64,000 nucleotides of DNA, taken from Nageia nagi. Its lineage: Eukaryota > Pinophyta. The position numbers were made by a program, and so were the translations under genes. This document shows positions 44,876-57,579 of the stretch, one piece after another. The stretch is taken from the NCBI GenBank assembly GCA_050084985.1, contig JBITNC010000001.1, positions 34,968,001 through 35,032,000 of the forward strand. The letters run 5' to 3'. Numbering within the stretch: position 1 is the stretch's first letter; each line of letters opens with the position of its first letter. The notes below the pieces were generated by a model that was not told the DNA's origin, did no database searches, and was given only the letters and a program-made list of their open reading frames with translations.

Positions 44876-46208
44876 TGAAGAAATAGAGACTCTATACTTT
44901 TAGGTAATTTTAGACAACTAAATGATCCTCAAAATGTGAATTTAACCTTAGAATTGGATAAAGGATAAAAATACCTTTCCAATGGTTACTCACATGCCTA
45001 AAATTAACTTCTAAATCTTCCAAAAAGTGAATTTGATGTTTTTAGATGTAAAACAACTTTATCATGTTGAAAATAGTGCAAAACGTGAAAATACTAGGGT
45101 TTTGAGACTTTTTGGATGGTTTGAACTTTATTAGAGTGTGAGAAAGTTAAAAAATATAAACTCTTCCATAATTTTTTTGAGTTCTGAGCATTTGAACTCT
45201 ATCAAAATGTGAGAAAGTTAATTTTTTTACAAAAACTAAAAATTTTAAAAAGTTGGCAATTCTAGAAAAATGATAGGTTTATAGGGCCAAATTTGAAGGG
45301 ATGTAACTTGGTCATATTTTAATGAAACCTAAAACTATAGCCATAAAATTAATCAATATGAAATTTTATATTCAATGGTGAAGGTATAAGAAAATTTCAA
45401 GAAGGGTGGAAGGATCAAAAGTGAGGTCGAAGTAAAATACTCCCAAAGCTCACTAAGCAAGATTGTGAAAAAAATAAGTTTGTATTTTGTGATTTCTAAG
45501 TGTGTTATGCTAATAAAGTATGGCACATTATATATGGTTAGAAATATATTGAAATGAACTATCCAAGAAAAAATAAATCACATAAAATGGAGGTCTAGAA
45601 TGAAATTGCTAGCTTCCAAAGCTAAACTAATCCAAAAATAAGGCATTTTGATATAATCATGAAAATATCAAAAACTATTGCTCAAAATGGAAATCTAATA
45701 GATACCCATATAAATAAAATTAACATGAACATCAACTTAGAATAGATACAAAATACTTATATGAATATCTACAAGTATTTTATCATGCATAGAATCTTTA
45801 AAAAGAGAAAACACACAACACAGCCACAACATATTGTAGAGCAAATATGAATGCATTATATTAGAGTGAAAATGATAGCATAACATTACAATAGAAGCAT
45901 TAAAACAATGGGAGATAAAATCCCTATTTATACAAGAAGAAAGTGGAGTGTTGAATACTCCATGAGAATTTATAGATTATAGATCCACTCAAATAAGTAA
46001 ATAAAAACATAAATGAAGTGCCCAAAAAGACATAGAGAAGTATGGGCATTAATGATGGAGTACAAAATTAGATCTATCTTAGTATAAGTATAATATATTT
46101 GAGCATTTGATGCTCAATAATATTCCTAAAAAATAATAAATATGGTAGGTAAATAATATGTAGATACTAGCCATTAGAATTCAAAACATGAAACATTAAA
46201 ATCCTTCA
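44876..46208 (-). repeat. LTR-C, copy 1 (5' LTR of element 2a)
   Basis: TGAAG...CCTTCA ends. Minus-strand TTTGGTATCAAAGC adjoins at 44875, an initiator-Met-tRNA-like PBS. Aligns with 48406-49691 and 53771-56081 (shared 'cctttccaatggttactcac' and similar). Confidence 0.8.
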
Positions 46209-46975
46209 GAATGGATAATAACCACACTATTGTTGTAAGGATAAGAAAAATCATCAAGTGGATCTCATGAGAGATCCCACATTACTTGAGGATAAATAAA
46301 ATGATCATGATTTGGGTCATCATAGAGATCCCATTCTTCTTTAATATGAAGGAAATAATCATACAAAGTGGTACCATTGGAACTCACAAGTCTTCTTATG
46401 GAAAAGGAAGATAACCATTAACACTACTTAAGGACTAGGGTAGTAACCATAGAAGAATTGGTACCATGGAAAAATCATAGAACATCTTGAGGAATAGGTA
46501 TTTAACCATGCATGGTGCCACGGGGAACTCATGGAATAGTGAATATTAGAACATCAATGACATTGAAATACTTAAGGACATGAGGACATGATAATTAACC
46601 ATTTGTGGTACCATGGGGTACTCATAAGATCTTGAAGGAAAGCCTAGTAATCTCTTCAATGGTTGATATAAAGTAACCATAAATACACCCAAAAATCAAT
46701 AAGCTAAGAGGATACATACTAGAGATGATGGAGTGGAGTCATTCAAGGGGAGCACATTGGGCACATTGTGGCATGTATGATATAGGCAATGGAGTCTTTT
46801 ACTATAACTTTTATAAGGACTAGTTAGCAATGTTGATCCATGTAAATGATCTATTGACCAATTCTGAAGTGGATCTCATGTTACATGGAGGAGTACATGA
46901 GATATAAATTACTTCATTTAATACATTGCAATTTGTAGTGGAAGGTGTGCAAGCAATGGAAAATTTAAAAATATG
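46209..46975. other. Unassigned sequence with repeated 'tggtaccatggggaactcat' phrases
   Basis: Several variants of 'ggtgccacggggaactcatgg' / 'ggtaccatggggtactcata' recur (46370, 46470, 46520, 46610), so a diverged short tandem repeat may be present. No ORF. Confidence 0.4.
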
Positions 46976-47640
46976 CATCCCTTTTGGTGTTTTCCATCAA
47001 ATTACAATTTTATAATTATTCCAAATAAAACATTTGAAACATTAATTTTTATTAAAGAAATAAATTCCTTCAAATTACCACCATTAACAATTTGTTCCTT
47101 TTAGTTGATAATGAGCATAAAATAAACAAGTCCTTAATCTCATCATCAAAATCTAAACCCATTAAATGCAACTAAATGGTAATAATATTAAAATCATTTA
47201 AGTGATCTAGAATTGATCTTCCTTCAACCATTTGCATGTTAAATAACCTTTTTATGATAAATAGCTTGTTCAAAGCCAAGGGATTTTTATACAACTTGGA
47301 AAATGTGTCTGTAAGATCTTTTTATCCTTTTCCTTTGATATATTCAAGATAACCATAACTCTTATACATAACCTCAATATAGATAATATTTTTCTATTGA
47401 GAAGATCCCATTCCTCATCTAACATAGCTGAAGGTTTCTTTATCTTACCCTTAAGATGTAGAAAAAGATATTTTTGTTATAAGTATTCCTTTATTTATAT
47501 CTTCCAAAATTGAAAATTTTTGTCCATTAAATCTTTCCATCCTAAACTTTCCTTCTTCTTCCATTGCTTGCACTTAATCCAGAAACCATCCTTTTCTTTT
47601 TGTTGAGTACCAAATAAAATAATGATTTGATACCACTTAT
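46976..47640 (-). pseudogene. gag: Copia element 3, gag relic
   Basis: Minus strand from about 47600: MEEGKFRMERFNGQKF (the F-G-NF start of UBN2-type gag), then YKNPLALNKLFIIKRLFNMQM and HLNDFNIITI...DFDDEIK, the LYNKLYLKKQLYxLKM pattern of another copia lineage. Minus-strand GTGGTATCAAATC near 47625 is its PBS. Frames are broken; the remainder of the element is missing. Confidence 0.65.
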
Positions 47641-48350
47641 TAGGATAAAATATATAATGTGGTTCACCTAGTGTAGGATACATCCATTAAGAATATTTAA
47701 TCCCTTGAATTAATCAGTCCAAACCATAAAAAAAAAAACCAATAACCAAACTACTATTAAACCTCCATATATGGGTCCATACATTCTATTTTTCTACTCA
47801 CAATTGGAGTTATTTTACAACCAATAAATTTTCCACTAAAATAAACATATAAATTAAAGATTAGAAAAGATAAAATAACAAGTTTCATATCTCAAATTAG
47901 AGTGCTTCCATCTCTGGTCCATGATTTACCAACACCAAGTTGATTGGGTTTGTTGAATTGATCACCACTAGGCCAATTGCACTAATTTATGAAACAATTA
48001 TTCTGATTCCCCCTACCATTAATTTATTTTGGTCTATCCTCTTTCTATTAATTGTTCCTACATATTGATCATGTGCATATAGATTATAAATTAGAGAGAT
48101 ATTTTCTTATCCAAATTAATTAATCTCCATTCCTAACAAGTAGTTTTCTCCTTGAGTTTTATTAAAATTCATTTTTCCTTTATTACACTAAATGTAGACA
48201 AAATTAAAATAATATGTAATAGTAAATACATAAACAAATACTTTCTTTATAGGTGAGAAATAGATATTAACAATATAGAATGATATAGTAATATGAAAAT
48301 AATATTTATAGTTTTTTTAATAATTAGGATACAAATAAGGGTTTTTAAAG
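47641..48350 (-). repeat. Probable 5' LTR of copia element 3
   Basis: Stands where the 5' LTR should be relative to the PBS at about 47625. No second copy is in the window to confirm the borders, so the call is positional. Confidence 0.4.
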
Positions 48351-48405
48351 GACTCACTATCTTTTGAAGATTTTGATATTCTTGGACATAAGTTCTAAGA
48401 TCAAA
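48351..48405 (-). other. PBS-like scrap left of LTR-C copy 2
   Basis: 'ttttgatattcttggacataagttctaagatcaaa' corresponds to the PBS side of element 2b's 5' LTR ('ttttgatattcccatttataagttctaataccaaa', about 53735-53770). So LTR-C copy 2 has internal sequence on both sides. Confidence 0.6.
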
Positions 48406-49691
48406 TGAAGAAAGAGACTCTATTTTTAGGAAATTTTAGATAAACCAAACTTTTTCAAAACTTGAATTTAAACTTACAATTGGATATATAATGAAAATAC
48501 CTTTCCAATGGTTACTTACATGCCTAAAACAAACTTATGTATCTCTCAAAATGTGAATTTGAATTTCTCAAGATGAAAAACAACTTTCCCAAGCTAAAAT
48601 AATGTAAAAATATGAAAATATCGAGTTACAAGATTTTCCTATTAGCTATAACTTTCTTGGAGTGTGGTAAAGTCAAAAAATAAATATTTCCATACTTTTT
48701 TTGGGTTCTGGACTACTAGAACTCAATTGGAATATGTGAAAGTTCAAAATTCTAGGGATGTTGGAAATTCTAAGAAAATTAACTAGTTTGTGGGGCCAAC
48801 TTTGAAGGACTATAGCTTGGTAAAATATTAACAAAACCTAGCACTATAATATATCAAATTAATTGGAATTTTTTTTATTTGATAGTAAAGGTTGAAGAAA
48901 ATTTTAAAGAGAAAGAAAGGGATAAAAATGAGATCAAATTAAAAGACTTTGAGAGCTCACTAAGCAAGACTAGAAAAAAATAAGTTTTGTATTTTGTATT
49001 TTTTGAGGTTGTTCCACCAATAAAGTATTTATAATACATATGGTTGGAAAGGTATTGATACCAAATATCCAACCAAAAAGGAATCATATAAAATGGAAGT
49101 TTAGAATACAAGTTATATCTCCTAAAATAAAAATGATCCAAAATAAGGTAGTTTAACACAATCATGAAAATATCAAAAAATATTGGTGCCTAAAATGGAA
49201 ATCTAAAATTTATCCATATAGCTAAAATAACCTTAAAATGGAATAGAATATACAAGTAATTTCTCATTGATATAAACTTAGAAATGAAAAATTCATCACT
49301 CAAACACAAGACAATTGCAAAGAAAATATGAGTGATTTCTATTAGAGTCAAAATAGTAGCATAACATTACAATCAAAGCATTCTTTTAGAATGGGAAATG
49401 AAGTCCTTATTTATACAAGAAGAAAGTGTAATATTGAAGACTCCATGAGAACTAATGGATTACAAATCTACTCAGAGAAATAAAAAAAAATATAAATGAA
49501 GCACCCAAAACATTAGAGAGAAGTATGGGTGTCCATGATGAAGTACAAAATCATATCTATATCAGTATAAGATTAGATATTTGAGTATTTAGTGCTCAAC
49601 AATATTCCTACAATAGTAATAAATTTGGTAGTTCAATATTAGGTGGAAAGTAGCCATTGGATATCAAAATATGAAAAATCAAATTCCTTCA
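48406..49691 (-). repeat. LTR-C, copy 2 (3' LTR of element 2b)
   Basis: 1286 bp, TGAAGAAAGAGAC...CAAATTCCTTCA, with the polypurine tract at its right border (49692-49706, complement). Confidence 0.85.
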
Positions 49692-49699
49692 TTCTCCCC

Positions 49700-51199
49700 C
49701 TCAATGTGAATGGGTTGTATTCCATGTTGATTCTAGAGACTAAGGAATCAATCATTTGGTAGAGCCTTAGTGAAAATGTCTATAAGTTGATCTTAAAACT
49801 TACAAAAAGTGAATTTAATGAATCCATCATTCACCAAGTCTTACATAAAGTGATTTGATATGTCGATATGCTTACTTTGGTTATGAAACACTAGGTTTTT
49901 GTTCATAGTAATAGTGCTGGTGTTGTCATAATGTATAGGAATTAGCAAAGAAGGGGTAAAATCCATGTCTTCAAATCATTGGGTCATCCAAATGGCTTGA
50001 GTTCAAGCAAAGGAGGCAACCATGTATTATGCTTTAGTAGTGGAAAGAGTAATATTCTATTACTTCTTTCTAATTCATGAGAAAAGAGATCCAAAAATAA
50101 GAGAGCATAGCCAAAGGTGCTTTTTCTATCATCAAGACTATTGGCCTAATCAACATCTATGTAGGCTTCAAGGATATCATAATCAAGGGATTTATACCAT
50201 AGATCAAAGAATTTGGTACCACTATTATATTGAAGGATCCTTTTATCTACTTTCTAATGAGATTCATGTGGAGAGTGAATGAATCAAGTGACAAGGCTAA
50301 CTACATACATGATGATTGACAAGGTTGCTATGAGATATATCATACTACCAATGAGTGAATGGTATAGGGTATAATCCATAAGAGGAGTAGAATCCTCCTT
50401 CATGAGTTTAGTACCAAGAACTATTGGAGTATAAACAAGTTTGCAATCCTTCATGGAAAACCTGGTAATTATATTATCAACATACTTATATTGAGTGATG
50501 AAGATGTCAAAGGATGAATGATAAACTTCAATACCAAGAAAGTATTTCATGTCACCCAAATCACTCATCTCAAACTCCTTAACCATAATAATTTTGAATG
50601 TATGCAACATACAAGAGAAAGTGCTCATGAAGATAATATCATCAACATACAAATAGATAATGATGAAATCATGGTTGAATACCTTAGTGTATAGGGTAGC
50701 TTTAAGGAGCACGTTTAATAACCATTCAAATGGAAGTAGGTGTTAGTATGGGAATACCAAGCATATGGTGATTGTTTAAGCCCATAAAGTGCTTTCTTCA
50801 AGTAGTGCATTTTTTCTTCATGGATGAAAATAACTAATCCTTAGGGTTGATTCACATACACTTATTCATTTAAATATACATTAAGGAAGGAAGACTTGAC
50901 ATCCATTTGGTACAAACTAAGACCAAGATGGGATGTTAGAGCAAGAAGAGAGTGGATAGTCTCAAGTTTAGAAATGAGTGTAAATGTCTCTTCATTATCA
51001 AGCCCTTCCTTCTAAACATAGCCCTTAGGCACCAATCAAGCCTTATATTTGGAAATAATACCATCAATATTATGCTTGAGATTATAGATCCACCTGACTC
51101 CAATAATAATCCAATTCTTTGGAGGAGGAATAATGTCCCAAAAGTCATTCTTTTGGATCTGCTCACTCTTTTCTTCCATGGCCAATTACAAATCCTCAT
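49700..51199 (-). pseudogene. Copia element 2b RT and RNase H relic
   Basis: Minus strand. The intact stretch 50284-50712 has IIIYLYVDDIIFMST (YVDD motif), FEMSDLGDMKYFLGIEVY, DCKLVYTPIVLGTKL and SLIGSMIYL. Upstream at 50750-51190 the N-terminal RT is frame-broken. Downstream, 50270-49740 reads RNase H with D.ANSLDDRKSTFGYAL and HYDNTSTITMNKNLVFH. Confidence 0.85.
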
Positions 51200-52340
51200 T
51201 TATAGTAGCATATTTAAAGTTTTAAGGCTTAATAAGAGAAAGGACATTAAGGAATAATTGGTGATTTGATCACCCTCCCTTGCTTGTTGTTGGGTCATTC
51301 TTATACTAAAATCCTTATTCAACATTTGAGATTCTTGATGATATCTATAAATCCTTCTCTTGGAAGGAGTTAGAGTAATGAGGAGGTTGGGTTGTTGAGA
51401 TTGGAGAGGTTGGTTAGGTTGCATTGGCTCAGATAACTCATATACATTAGAGTCTTCAATTTTTGGAGTGATGTGGGGGGCATCAAAATTAGTTTTGTAT
51501 GCTCCCCCTTCATGAAACATCACATCTTAACTAATATGCAACTTCCAAGAAATTGAATCATAGCACCTGTAAGCTTTGGAATCATGAAAGTATCTTGTAA
51601 AGATACATTTGATGTATTTTTCATCCAATTTATTCCTATTGTCCTTTGGAACATGCATGCAATAGGTAGAGCCAAAGATCCAAAGGTGTAAGAGACTAGG
51701 TTTCTTGCCAAACCAAGCCTTATATGGGGTTGAATGTTGCATAATTTTTGTTGGGTAGCAATTAAAAATATAAATAGTAGTATGAATAGCTTCCCTCCAT
51801 AATTTGATATCCATGCCCATCTCCTTAAGAAATCTTTAGGCCATGTCAGTGACTATTCAAGTCTTCCTCTTATCCACTTCATTTTGCAATGGAGTGTAGG
51901 CAACTATGTACTGTAGCTTGATCTCATGTTTATGATAAAATTATTTGAACTTATTTATAGTGAATTCACTACCATGGTCTATCAAAAATGTTTTGAGGTG
52001 GTAGTTAGGTTGCTTCTCAATAAGTTCCTTGAACTTGACAAAAGTGTTAAAGGCATCTAACTTCACCAACAACAAATACAACCAATTCATATGGGAATAA
52101 TCATTAGTAAATATTATCATTTACCTACACTTCACTAAGGTGGGAATATACATAGGTTTGTAAATATTAGTATGCAACAACTTCAAAGGTGCCTTTACGT
52201 GGTGTGGGTGGTAGGGAATTTTTCTTTGTTTTATTTTATAGAAATGCATCTCTCACATAAAGTGTTAGATGGTAGTGATAAGGAAGATATACCTCTAATA
52301 AAAATAGGTAATCTCTAAAATGAGTTGAAATTGATGTGGC
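51200..52340 (-). pseudogene. Copia element 2b integrase relic
   Basis: Minus strand. 51527-51820 has LWREAIHTTIYIFNCYPTK, HLWIFGSTYCMHVPKDN and CIFTRYFHDSKAYRCYDS, the C-terminal side of a copia integrase. 51200-51523 is the Pro/Gln-rich linker with IYRYHQESQMLNKDFSIRM. The core and the pre-integrase domain continue to about 52340 in broken frames. Confidence 0.8.
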
Positions 52341-53770
52341 CACATCTTTGATTCCATAATCAAGTAATATTAGTGGTGGATTTCAAACATTTGACTACCT
52401 CGGGTTGCATCTTCAACATATACATGTGATTCTTAGACATGAAAATTTTGGTAATAACCTACTTTTTGGTCTCATTAGTGATGGTGTAGCTCTTCCTCTA
52501 AAAGAATAATATATAGCCTTTCAAGCACATGCAATCAATTCTAAGGAGATTATGCTTTATCTCATGAACATACAAAGTATCATGCATATGCATGATCTTT
52601 TTGAAATTTGTTTTAAAAATAATGGCACCTTTTCCAACAATATCAACTTGATTATTATCATCAAATCAAACTTTTCCATAAGTAGTTTCTTCATGCTAAG
52701 TGAATAGATTTTTATTCTCAATCATGTGACTTGAGCACCCATAATTTGGATATCAAATTTTTTTATCAATAACTTCAAAGTTATTATGGGTTAGGAAGAC
52801 ATTACCATCATATTACTCTTCATTGTAGTTGGCTTTTTGTTCCTTTCAATAGTAATATTGATTTTTATGACCATATTTTCCATAAAATTCACAATATTGG
52901 GGGTAGAGATCTAGATTATAATAGATGACTTACCTCTTCCTATACCATGATGACCTCTTCCATGAACATTATCACCATGACCTCTGCCATGATCTCTTGA
53001 AGTAGATTTTGAACTAGAGGAAGTAGAAGGATAATCATTGAATTTGATTTTTCTTGAAATGCTTGGTATAGGTTCTAAAATCTATCCTAGATTTTATTAT
53101 AATACATTTTCAAGATACCAAGAAATTATAAGAAAGTGAGTTGAGGTAATTTCTTGGACTCTTCAATTATAATGGTGAGAGGATCAAACTTCTGAGGAAG
53201 GCTTCTTAACACCTTATCAACAATCCAAGTATCATCAAGCTACTTACAATGTGAATGCATAACATTAACTAAATCTTGAACTATATTCATAAAGAGTTAA
53301 AAAGTATCATAATATCCTATTAAAAGAGATTCAAACTCCCTATGCAATAGATAATCTAACTTTGGTTGATCCCTTGTAGGCACTCTCAAGAGTGTTCTAT
53401 GTAACCTTGGAGAATTTGCATTCTTCAATATTAGGAAATATTGTAACATATATCCAACTTTACATAGAAAAAAAAAAATTAAAATCCTTTTTTTGGGTCT
53501 CCAATATCTTCTTTCTTTCATCTACTATAAGTGAAGCAAAGGCTAAAGGATCAAGTTCAACATATCCTTGAGAAACAAAACTCCATAAGTCTTGAGAGAG
53601 AGAAAGGTCTCCATCTACATGTTCCAATATTCAAAGTGCCCTCTACTAAATAAAAGGATATAAAACTACAAAAAAAATTTATTATTAGAATCTATTAAAC
53701 CTAATAGAACATCCAACTCTAATCCCATATGAATATTTTGATATTCCCATTTATAAGTTCTAATACCAAA
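52341..53770 (-). pseudogene. Copia element 2b protease and gag relic
   Basis: Minus strand. Gly/Arg-rich codons near 52920-53010, then gag with RVPTRDQPKLDYLLHREFESL (part of 53297-53521) matching gag of element 2a ('HRDFESL'). Many shifts. The PBS adjoins at 53770. Confidence 0.75.
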
Positions 53771-56081
53771 TGAAGAAAGAGAGACTCCTTACATTCAAGA
53801 AATTTTAGATAAATTAAAATTTCCCAAAATATTAATTTAATATTAGAGTTGGATAAAGGAAGAAAATACCTTTCTAATGGTTACTCACATGCCTAAAACA
53901 AATTGATGGATCTTTCAGAATATGAATTTGAAGTTCCTAGGATGAAAAAACAACTTTCCTAAGCCTAAAATAGTGTAAAAATATGAAAAATATCAACTTT
54001 CAAGAATTTCCTATTGGTTATAACTTTCCCAAAGTATGGAAAAGATAAAAAATCAAAAATATCATTATTTTTTAGGTTCCATATGGATAGAACTTTATTA
54101 GAATGCAGGAAAGTTCAAAATTATGAGAAAGTTGGAAATTTTGGGAAAATTAGAAATTCTAAGAAAATTGACTAGTTTACAAGGCCAAATTTTAGAGGTT
54201 GTAACTTGGTCAAATCTTAACAAAACTTAGAAATATAACCAATCAAATTAATTAAAATGAAATTTTCTATCCAATGGTAAAGGGTTAGGAAAAGGTCAAG
54301 GAGAAAGGAAGGGTCAAACGTGATCTCAAATTAAAAGACTCCCATAGCTCACTCAGCAAGACTATAACAAAATAGGTTTTGTATTTTGTGATTTTTGAGT
54401 GTGTTCCACTAAAAAATATTGAAAAATTTATATGGTTGGAAATTTATTGAAACTATCTATCCAAATAAAAATGAATCACATAAAATTTAGATATAGATCA
54501 TATTTTTTAGCTCCTAAAAGCAAACTAATCCAAAATAGGGTATAATCATAAAAATATCAACAACTGTTACTCAAAATGGAAATATAACAAATACCTAGCT
54601 AAAATGATTTCAAATACATGAATATCAACTTGTAGTAGAATCTAAAAGTGTTTTCTCATGTATAAAAGCTTAGAAATAGAAAACACACCACTCAAACATA
54701 AGAGCATTGTAGAACAAATATGAATGCTTTCTATTAGAGCCAAAATGATAGCATAACATTACAATTAAAGTATTCTTTTAGAATGGGAAATGATAGCCCT
54801 ATTCATACTAGTATAAATTGGAGTGTTAAAAAATTCATGATAACTAACAAATTATAGATCTACTCAAAGAAGAAAATAAAAACATAAATGAAGTACCTAG
54901 AAAGTTAGAGAGAAGTATGGGCATCCATGATGTAGTATAAAATCATATTTGTATCAATATAAGATCATATATTTGAGCATTTAGTGATCAAAAATATTCC
55001 TATAATAGTAATAAATTCAATAGATGAATAGAAAGCATATGTTTACAAATAAAAATTGAGAGTGCAAATAACTAAATAAGCAATTATCTACAAACTCAAT
55101 ATTATCTGTATTCTAGCTACGGATAGCAATTTATTCTCACAAATGTTTACAAATAAAATTGAGCATGCAAATAAATAAATAGATAAATATCTACAAACCC
55201 AATATATTTGTATTTGAACTAAAGATAGCAATTTATTCTAGATAACAATAAACAAAATAACCAATTCAGAAATGTAATCAAACAAGACTGTGGTTTGTAT
55301 ACTTACCTCACGGAATGTACCTGATAACGAAAGATGAAGATGTTGGCGATGTGCTGATGATGAACTGCCTCTCAAAAACGTAGTCACCTGTGAAGATGCA
55401 AAAAGAGGACCGCAGGCGGTCCATTTCAGAGATAATAGAGCGCCAACGGTGTTCCTAGTTCATAAGGGAGCACCGGTGGCCTTCTTTTGATGATTTTTGA
55501 TCTCTCAATCAAGTCTAGAGCTTTAATACCGATGTCTCAGATAGCAGTGTGATATCAGAATAGATCGTAGATGTCAGGATAGCTCGCGAAAGGAAGCACA
55601 CAAACCACAGCCTTGTAGGCGGTACCAAGAGATACCTTAAGGGGTAGCCACTTACAAGACCATACGCGGGATCATGTGTATCCTTGTTGTTGTGGACTTA
55701 CTATTAGATCCCTTATTTATATAGATAATAGATAATACCGCCCATAGGTCGACGTGCATCCACATAAATAAGGTTAATTCACAAGATTTAATATAAACAC
55801 ATCAATAAACAAGATAATTCATGCAATACTCAAGATAAACCATACAATATTCAAGATAACCCATGCAATATTCAAGATAAACCATGCAATATTCATGGTA
55901 AACCATACAATATTCATATTCAAGCCAAACATTGATATTATCACTTTAATCCATTCAAGCCATATAGTTAGGCCAAGCATATTTCATTAATTTATTGATT
56001 TAAAAACATAAATTCATTTTTATGTGTTAACAACATATAATAGTTGAGAGAATTGAAAATATGGAACATTAAATTCCTTCA
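53771..56081 (-). repeat. LTR-C, copy 3 (5' LTR of element 2b), interrupted
   Basis: 53771-55039 and 56033-56081 together form one LTR of about 1.3 kb ending GGAACATTAAATTCCTTCA. The 993 bases between are LTR-B sequence. Confidence 0.85.
55040..56032 (-). repeat. LTR-B deletion derivative: 100-bp LTR fragment fused to a full LTR
   Basis: 55040-55138 equals the first 99 bases of LTR-B. Then 'tcacaaa', a trace of the internal sequence that borders the 5' LTR in the young element ('ttcaccaaa'), and then a full LTR 55144-56032 ending TGTTAACA. It contains GGACCGCAGGCGGTCC at 55407-55422. Flanking 5-mers GCATA and ACATA differ at one position, a plausible decayed target duplication. Confidence 0.85.
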
Positions 56082-56679
56082 CTTTTTACATCAATTAGTG
56101 ATAGTTCCACATGTACATCACAAAATTTAGAGCTACTAGAGGATTATAGGATCCCTAAAAAAAAAAAAATCACTCTTATAAGGACTTTATTTGATTCTAT
56201 TTAGGGCCCCTCTAAGAAATTCTACTTCTTAGATATCATCTCCCTACCCTTGAGATCTGCTACTTCTTAGAGTAGGAATCCTAGTTAATAGCATAGAAAA
56301 TAGAGAAATAAGACCTAATCTACCTATTACCATAAAATTTTTAGATATGAAATACAAAACACATGATCACCAAAGGAAAAATTATCTAATGTAAAATAAT
56401 GCTACAAATAAATAAAAAATATAGTTACTACCTAAAATCAAACAAAACTAAAACTAACAAGGGATATGAATAAATGAGAAGCCCAAGATCACTATAATCT
56501 ATCTCCCTATCATAATATAGATCACCTTCTCCATTCTTGAAGTCACTCATTCAACACATCTCATTTCATCAACACCTCCTCCATCCTTAATGTCACTCAG
56601 TCAATTCATATATTTGTATCAATTTCATCATACCAAAAAACACATCATGTTAGTCTACTAGCACCCTGTAGGCATATTA
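56082..56679. other. Spacer, nothing recognised
   Basis: AT-rich, without frames or repeats I could match. It presumably belonged to the site into which element 2b inserted. Confidence 0.4.
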
Positions 56680-56684
56680 ATTCA

Positions 56685-57404
56685 TGATCTGAATTGGATA
56701 ATTTCAAGTTGATCTCTACATGAGAAGTACTCATCCTAGAGGTATATTTTCTTAGATATTGATCAAATATTGAAATATAGAGGTGATTGGTGATAAAAAA
56801 TATGCCATTAACAACCTAAGTCTACTATTTTTAGGCCATTAATAGCCTTCATTTTGATGAATTACAAGTGGAAGTTGAAGGGGCATTGACAATTCATACA
56901 TTTGAGAAGTTAAATATCATTAACCAACATCTTGAATATGTTTCTAGGCCTATTTAAAGGCATGCTACTCTCTTGATTCTTCAAAATTAGTTAGAGAGTT
57001 TTGGGGGTTTTAGGATTAATTTGAATGAAGGCCAAGAGTAATTCTAAAGTTTTTATAGTTTTAAAGTTATTCTTCATGTTGTAGGAGATTGTAGTAGTGT
57101 TGTAGGACATAGTATTGCCATTATTTTGATATTATTTCTTCATATGCATGTAATAGTGTAATGTTCATAGAAAATGAGAATATAAGGCTCCAATTCCATG
57201 TTGGATTAGCCCACATTGGGTGAACTAGGGTAAATCATTATGTTGATCTTATTATGTATGATTGAGATTGTTAATTTGCAATTTTATATTATGCAATTTC
57301 AAATTTATATGCAATTTTATGGGTCTCATAATGGTAAATATTTTTTTTTTGAATCTATAATTGATGATCCAAGTATGCTATAAGCATCTAGTGATTACAA
57401 ATCA
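56685..57404 (+). repeat. Chromovirus-like element, 5' LTR
   Basis: TGATCTGAAT...ACAAATCA, about 720 bp, PBS immediately right. It is preceded by ATTCA. Confidence 0.75.
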
Positions 57405-57579
57405 TGTGATATTAGAGCTTGTGTGCGTAAAATTTTGGGCCAAAAGTTTGGAGATTTTAGGTCACTAGTGACATGCTTTTTGATGTTCAAGAGAAGATTT
57501 CAAAGACCAGAATTGATTTTAAAGGATCCTAAGATTGGTCAAATGTGTAGATGATTCAAATAGATGATTTGGAAGAGCA

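Larger units (their letters stand above)
48406..56081 (-). mobile_element. Copia element 2b, nearly full length, minus strand
   Basis: LTR-C copies at 48406-49691 and 53771-56081 enclose gag, protease, integrase, RT and RNase H on the minus strand. The polypurine tract CATTGAGGGGGAGAA adjoins the left LTR, and the PBS TTTGGTATTAGAACTT adjoins the right. The right LTR carries an LTR-B insertion (55040-56032). All reading frames are broken. No matching 5-bp flanks, consistent with the internal scrap left of 48406. Confidence 0.85.

Noticed and set aside
50022-50282. Plus-strand frame of 86 codons
   Set aside because: Complement of the copia RNase H relic.
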